The position numbers and the translations under genes were made by a program. Below are positions 61,372-64,000 of a stretch of DNA of 64,000 nucleotides, in pieces (the stretch's first letter is position 1; the number at the start of each line of letters is the position of its first letter). Source of the stretch: Bacteroidales bacterium. Its GTDB lineage: Bacteria > Bacteroidota > Bacteroidia > Bacteroidales > Marinilabiliaceae. The DNA lies in assembly GCA_024401295.1 (NCBI GenBank), contig JAKSLG010000011.1, forward strand, positions 1-64,000, read 5' to 3'. The notes under the pieces were generated by a model. The model made no database searches. It worked only from the letters and a program-made list of their open reading frames with translations, and was not told where the DNA came from.

Positions 61372-62790
61372 TTAGAATTTGAAATATTGTTTTGCGTTGT
61401 TGTAGCAGATGTCTTCAACCATCTGGTTCATGCGTTTCTCTTCGTATCCGCTATATGGAATCTCTCCGTTTTCAATGTCTGTTCCAAGAAGGTTGCAGAG
61501 TATGCGACGGAAATATTCGTGACGTGGATATGAAAGGAATGAGCGTGAGTCTGTGAGCATGCCGACAAAGCGACTGAGCAATCCGAGCACCGAAAGTGCG
61601 TTCATCTGTTTCTGCATGCCGTCTTTCTGGTCGAGGAACCACCATGCTGCACCAAATTGTATTTTGCCGGCTATCGTGCCGTCCTGGAAGTTGCCGATCA
61701 TCGTTGCGAGCACTTCATTTGCGCATGGATTGAGGTTGTAGAGAATTGTCTTCGCAAGCTTGTCCTCGGAATTGAGTCTGTCGAGGAATTTTGCGCAGTT
61801 CTTTGCTGTCGCAAATTCGCCAATCGAGTCAAAGCCTGTATCCGCGCCAATGAGTTTGAACATTTTGCTGTTGTTGTTGCGGATTGTGCCGTAGTGAAAT
61901 TGCTGTGTCCAACCTGAAGCGGCATCCTGACGTCCGAACACGAGCATCATTGCGCTCTTGAACTTGCGTATCTCTTCGTCGCTGAGCTCCTTTCCGCCAT
62001 ATACTTTGTTGAAAATGGCGCTTATCTCCGAGTCCGTGAAGTCTTCGGCATAGAACTCCTCGATGCCGTGGTCGGAAAGGCGACAGCCCATTGACTCGAA
62101 AAAGTCGTGGCGGTTCTGCAAGGCGTCAATGAATTCGTTGTAGTTCGAGATGTTCATGCCCGAGGCCTTTGAAAGACTCTCTACGTATGCTCTGAAGTCA
62201 GCAGGTTTCTCAACCATCATGGCCTTGTCTGGACGCCACGTCGGCAACATTTGTGTCTTCGTGCCGTCTTCCTTGACTTTCTTGTGCCATTCGAGCGAGT
62301 CTATCGGATCGTCTGTCGTGCAGACTGTCTCTACGTTGTAGAACTCCATCAGACCTTTTGGCGTAAACTTCGGATCATTCTTGATTATGTCGTTACACTG
62401 GTCGTAAATCTCTCTTGCTGTCTCTGGATTCAATGTCTTCTCGATTCCGAAGGCGGTCTTCAACTCAAGGTGTGTCCAGTGATATAATGGATTGCGGAAT
62501 GTATATGGAACTGTCTCTGCCCATTTCTCGAATTTCTCCCAGTCCGACGAATCTTTTCCTGTGATGTATTTTTCTGCAATTCCGTTTGAGCGCAATGCAC
62601 GCCATTTGTAGTGGTCGCCCATAAGCCATATTTGTGCAATCGACTCGAATTTCTTGTTCTCGGCAACCATCTGCGGACTCAGGTGGCAGTGGTAATCAAT
62701 AATCGGCATCTTCTCAGCGTGCTCGTGATAGAGCTTCTTTGCTGTCTCGTTGGTGAGAATGAAGTCTGGATGAATGAATGGTTTTGCCAT
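61372..62790 (-). CDS. uxaC: Glucuronate (uronate) isomerase
   Basis: Isomerises D-glucuronate to D-fructuronate and D-galacturonate to D-tagaturonate. The protein has 472 residues, the usual length, in the amidohydrolase-related TIM barrel. IIDYHCHLSPQMVAEN holds metal-binding His residues, and TVCTTDDPIDSLEWHK and RILCNLLGTDIENGEIPYS are family segments. It is the first gene of the hexuronate operon. Confidence 0.96.
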   Translation of the reverse strand: MAKPFIHPDFILTNETAKKLYHEHAEKMPIIDYHCHLSPQMVAENKKFESIAQIWLMGDHYKWRALRSNGIAEKYITGKDSSDWEKFEKWAETVPYTFRNPLYHWTHLELKTAFGIEKTLNPETAREIYDQCNDIIKNDPKFTPKGLMEFYNVETVCTTDDPIDSLEWHKKVKEDGTKTQMLPTWRPDKAMMVEKPADFRAYVESLSKASGMNISNYNEFIDALQNRHDFFESMGCRLSDHGIEEFYAEDFTDSEISAIFNKVYGGKELSDEEIRKFKSAMMLVFGRQDAASGWTQQFHYGTIRNNNSKMFKLIGADTGFDSIGEFATAKNCAKFLDRLNSEDKLAKTILYNLNPCANEVLATMIGNFQDGTIAGKIQFGAAWWFLDQKDGMQKQMNALSVLGLLSRFVGMLTDSRSFLSYPRHEYFRRILCNLLGTDIENGEIPYSGYEEKRMNQMVEDICYNNAKQYFKF

Positions 62791-62988
62791 TTTCTATGCT
62801 TTTTTTTGTATAGTTTCCCTTTCTGAAATTTTCCGCTAATTTACACGCATCACACGTAATATCCAAAATAATTCGTATATTTTTTTAAATATGTTGAAAA
62901 TCAATACATTTGGTACTTGGTATGAATAATGGGCTGCTTTGTGTGTTTTCGTGTCTTTTATGCATGCTGTGTGCGTTTACACGTTTTT

Positions 62989-63756
62989 TTATAGCTCAAT
63001 TCCTATCTCTTCAGCCAGCATTGCAAAGGCTTCGCCTGCTTTTGCAGCAATGTGTATATCTGTGTATTGTGTCGTTAAGGCTGATTTCGTCGGGTTTATT
63101 TCAATTATTGTCGCGCCATGTCTTTTGGCTATGATAGGTATCATTCCGGCTGGCATAACTTCGCCCGTTGTGCCTACAACGACGACGACATCGGCTTTCT
63201 CCGCATCGCTCATCGATTTTTCATATACGTCATGCGGTATGCCTTCGCCAAAGAATACGAAGTCTGGCTTCAACAGCGAACCGCATTTCGGACATTTTGG
63301 TGGCATGCTGTTCAGGTCAATGTCTTGTGGCTTCATGACATTTCCGCACCTTTTGTTCGTGCATATCACTCTTCCTGCTGTTCCGTGAAACTCATAGACG
63401 TGTTTCGAGCCGGCCTCTTGATGCAGAAAATCAATGTTTTGCGTAACCACACTTTTGATGATTCCCATGCTCTCCATTTTCGCCAAAGCGATATGTGCCG
63501 TGTTCGGATGGATTTCAGTCTTGAACATGAAATTATAGAAAATCTCTTTGATGACCTCCCACGACTGCGCCGGGTGAGCATAGAAATAATCGAGGTCAAG
63601 GCATTCCGGATCATATTTGCTCCATATCGAATTCTCCGAACCTCTGAACGGAGGAACACCGCTCTCTACCGATATTCCGGCACCTGTGAAAGCAATGGCA
63701 TATCGCGCATCTTTTAATGCTTTCGCTGCATTCTCTATCTGTTTTCTCGTCTCCAT
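62989..63756 (-). CDS. Sirtuin NAD-dependent protein deacylase
   Basis: A 255-residue SIR2-family enzyme. The NAD-binding motif is TGAGISVESGVPPFRG (24-39), then TQNIDFLHQEAG, the catalytic His124 in FHGTAG, and the zinc ligands Cys132, Cys137, Cys155 and Cys158. It deacylates lysine on metabolic enzymes. The ATG at 63756 is used; a TTG 11 codons earlier is less likely. It lies downstream of the terminator of the RNase gene, so it has its own promoter, which I could not place. Confidence 0.93.
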   Translation of the reverse strand: METRKQIENAAKALKDARYAIAFTGAGISVESGVPPFRGSENSIWSKYDPECLDLDYFYAHPAQSWEVIKEIFYNFMFKTEIHPNTAHIALAKMESMGIIKSVVTQNIDFLHQEAGSKHVYEFHGTAGRVICTNKRCGNVMKPQDIDLNSMPPKCPKCGSLLKPDFVFFGEGIPHDVYEKSMSDAEKADVVVVVGTTGEVMPAGMIPIIAKRHGATIIEINPTKSALTTQYTDIHIAAKAGEAFAMLAEEIGIEL

Positions 63757-63787
63757 TTCAAAACCATTTTTCAATTCGCCAATATAC

Positions 63788-63824
63788 AAAAAAATCGGGA
63801 CATCCCCGTTCAGGAATGTCCCGA
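63788..63824 (-). terminator. Terminator of the RNase E/G gene
   Basis: TCGGGACAT (63795-63803) pairs with ATGTCCCGA (63816-63824). On the minus strand it is followed by seven U (plus strand a-run at 63788-63794). Confidence 0.85.
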
Positions 63825-63854
63825 TATGTTATCGTTTTTTTTCGATACGAAATG

Positions 63855-64000
63855 CTAGTCAATACGGAATTCGACAATTCCGAGCGATTCGCTCTGCTCG
63901 ACCTTCAGCTTTCCAAAGCCATATTTTGCTTTCCAGCGCAATATTTGTGAAGGGAAGCCTTTCTTGAGGTGTGAATAGACGTAAGGATGACAATGGACTG
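63855..64000 (-). CDS. RNase E/G family ribonuclease, C-terminal end only
   Basis: The minus strand is open from the window edge to a TAG at 63857-63855. The visible 48 residues include VHCHPYVYSHLKKGFPSQIL, then RWKAKYGFGKLKVEQSESLG and a final VEFRID. This matches the C-terminal part of Bacteroidetes Rne/Rng proteins (His-Pro-Tyr/Phe-Val, Lys-Gly, Trp, Lys-Tyr, Ser-Leu). The catalytic S1 and RNase H parts would lie outside the window. A terminator follows the stop. Confidence 0.72.
   Translation of the reverse strand, partial: VHCHPYVYSHLKKGFPSQILRWKAKYGFGKLKVEQSESLGIVEFRID

Noticed and set aside
62841-62860. TTAC....GTAA imperfect palindrome upstream of uxaC as the LacI operator
   Set aside because: Only the outer four bases match clearly; too weak to call without other sites for comparison.
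62910-63134. 74-residue frame after the sirtuin gene
   Set aside because: It is a hydrophobic frame overlapping the sirtuin 3' end on the other strand and the intergenic region; no family or start signal.
1-64000. Mobile elements, phage genes, tRNA or rRNA genes
   Set aside because: No transposase, integrase, phage structural motif, tRNA T-loop with cloverleaf or rRNA segment was seen in genes or gaps.

Overview
The window looks like chromosome of a gut or rumen type Bacteroidales bacterium, Prevotella-like. The evidence is indirect but consistent. At least fourteen genes are preceded by the Bacteroidetes -7 element TAnnTTTG, often with TTTG about 19-23 bp upstream. Lipoproteins are abundant. 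The gene families are typical of the order: RsuA/RluB synthase with a long FN-repeat tail, BtuG/DUF4465 cobalamin locus, UpxY-type antiterminator, Rnf operon with an RseC-like first gene, and SSS-type sugar symporter. I see no phage, insertion sequence, CRISPR array, tRNA or rRNA.

Layout. 1-4100 (+): pseudouridine synthase (5' end outside the window), Cof-type phosphatase, TonB-C-domain exported protein, DJ-1 protein and a lipoprotein, then a relic of an acetyltransferase. 4336-8758 (-): tsaD followed without a gap by a PqqD-like protein, an HprK-like kinase, an S24/S26 peptidase-like protein and an ABC exporter; this is the best candidate for an undescribed system, probably peptide modification and export. 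8867-12666 (-): a TGS/kinase fusion and tex. 13012-20915: small HIRAN protein, LEA-like lipoprotein, DUF493 protein, YD-type repeat protein, the giant TamB-like protein and a TauE/SafE permease. 21179-24290 (+): mltG, ftsE, an UpxY/NusG-like regulator and dapF. 24365-29054 (+): aldose epimerase, MltF-like transglycosylase, LytS/LytTR two-component pair and a DUF1294 protein. 29158-30513 (-): gdhA.

30772-34024 (+): a membrane TPR/PP2C phosphatase with a ROK sugar kinase. 34323-42897 (+): an L-arabinose unit (Na+/sugar symporter, araD, araA, an FGGY kinase that should serve as ribulokinase) followed by two mutarotase copies, one a predicted lipoprotein and one cytoplasmic. An inverted repeat at the -33 region of the symporter promoter is a candidate operator. 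43258-48954 (+): rseC-like gene plus rnfBCDGEA, a ferredoxin:NAD+ oxidoreductase ion pump, closed by a strong terminator. 49208-56397 (+): serine hydrolase lipoprotein, FKBP isomerase overlapping a TonB-dependent receptor of BtuB type, a cobalamin riboswitch, then a BtuG-like surface propeller, a secreted companion and a DUF4465 protein; together a vitamin B12 capture locus. 56480-62790 (-): a hexuronate operon (uxaC, kdgK, kdgA, exuT, a LacI regulator, yhcH) that covers the first and last steps of galacturonate/glucuronate breakdown but lacks the middle reductase and dehydratase. 62989-64000 (-): a sirtuin and the C-terminus of an RNase E/G.

Several start codons were moved downstream of the longest possible reading frame to an ATG that opens a signal peptide or conserved N-terminus; these are stated gene by gene. 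All functional calls are from reading sequence motifs; no database search was run.
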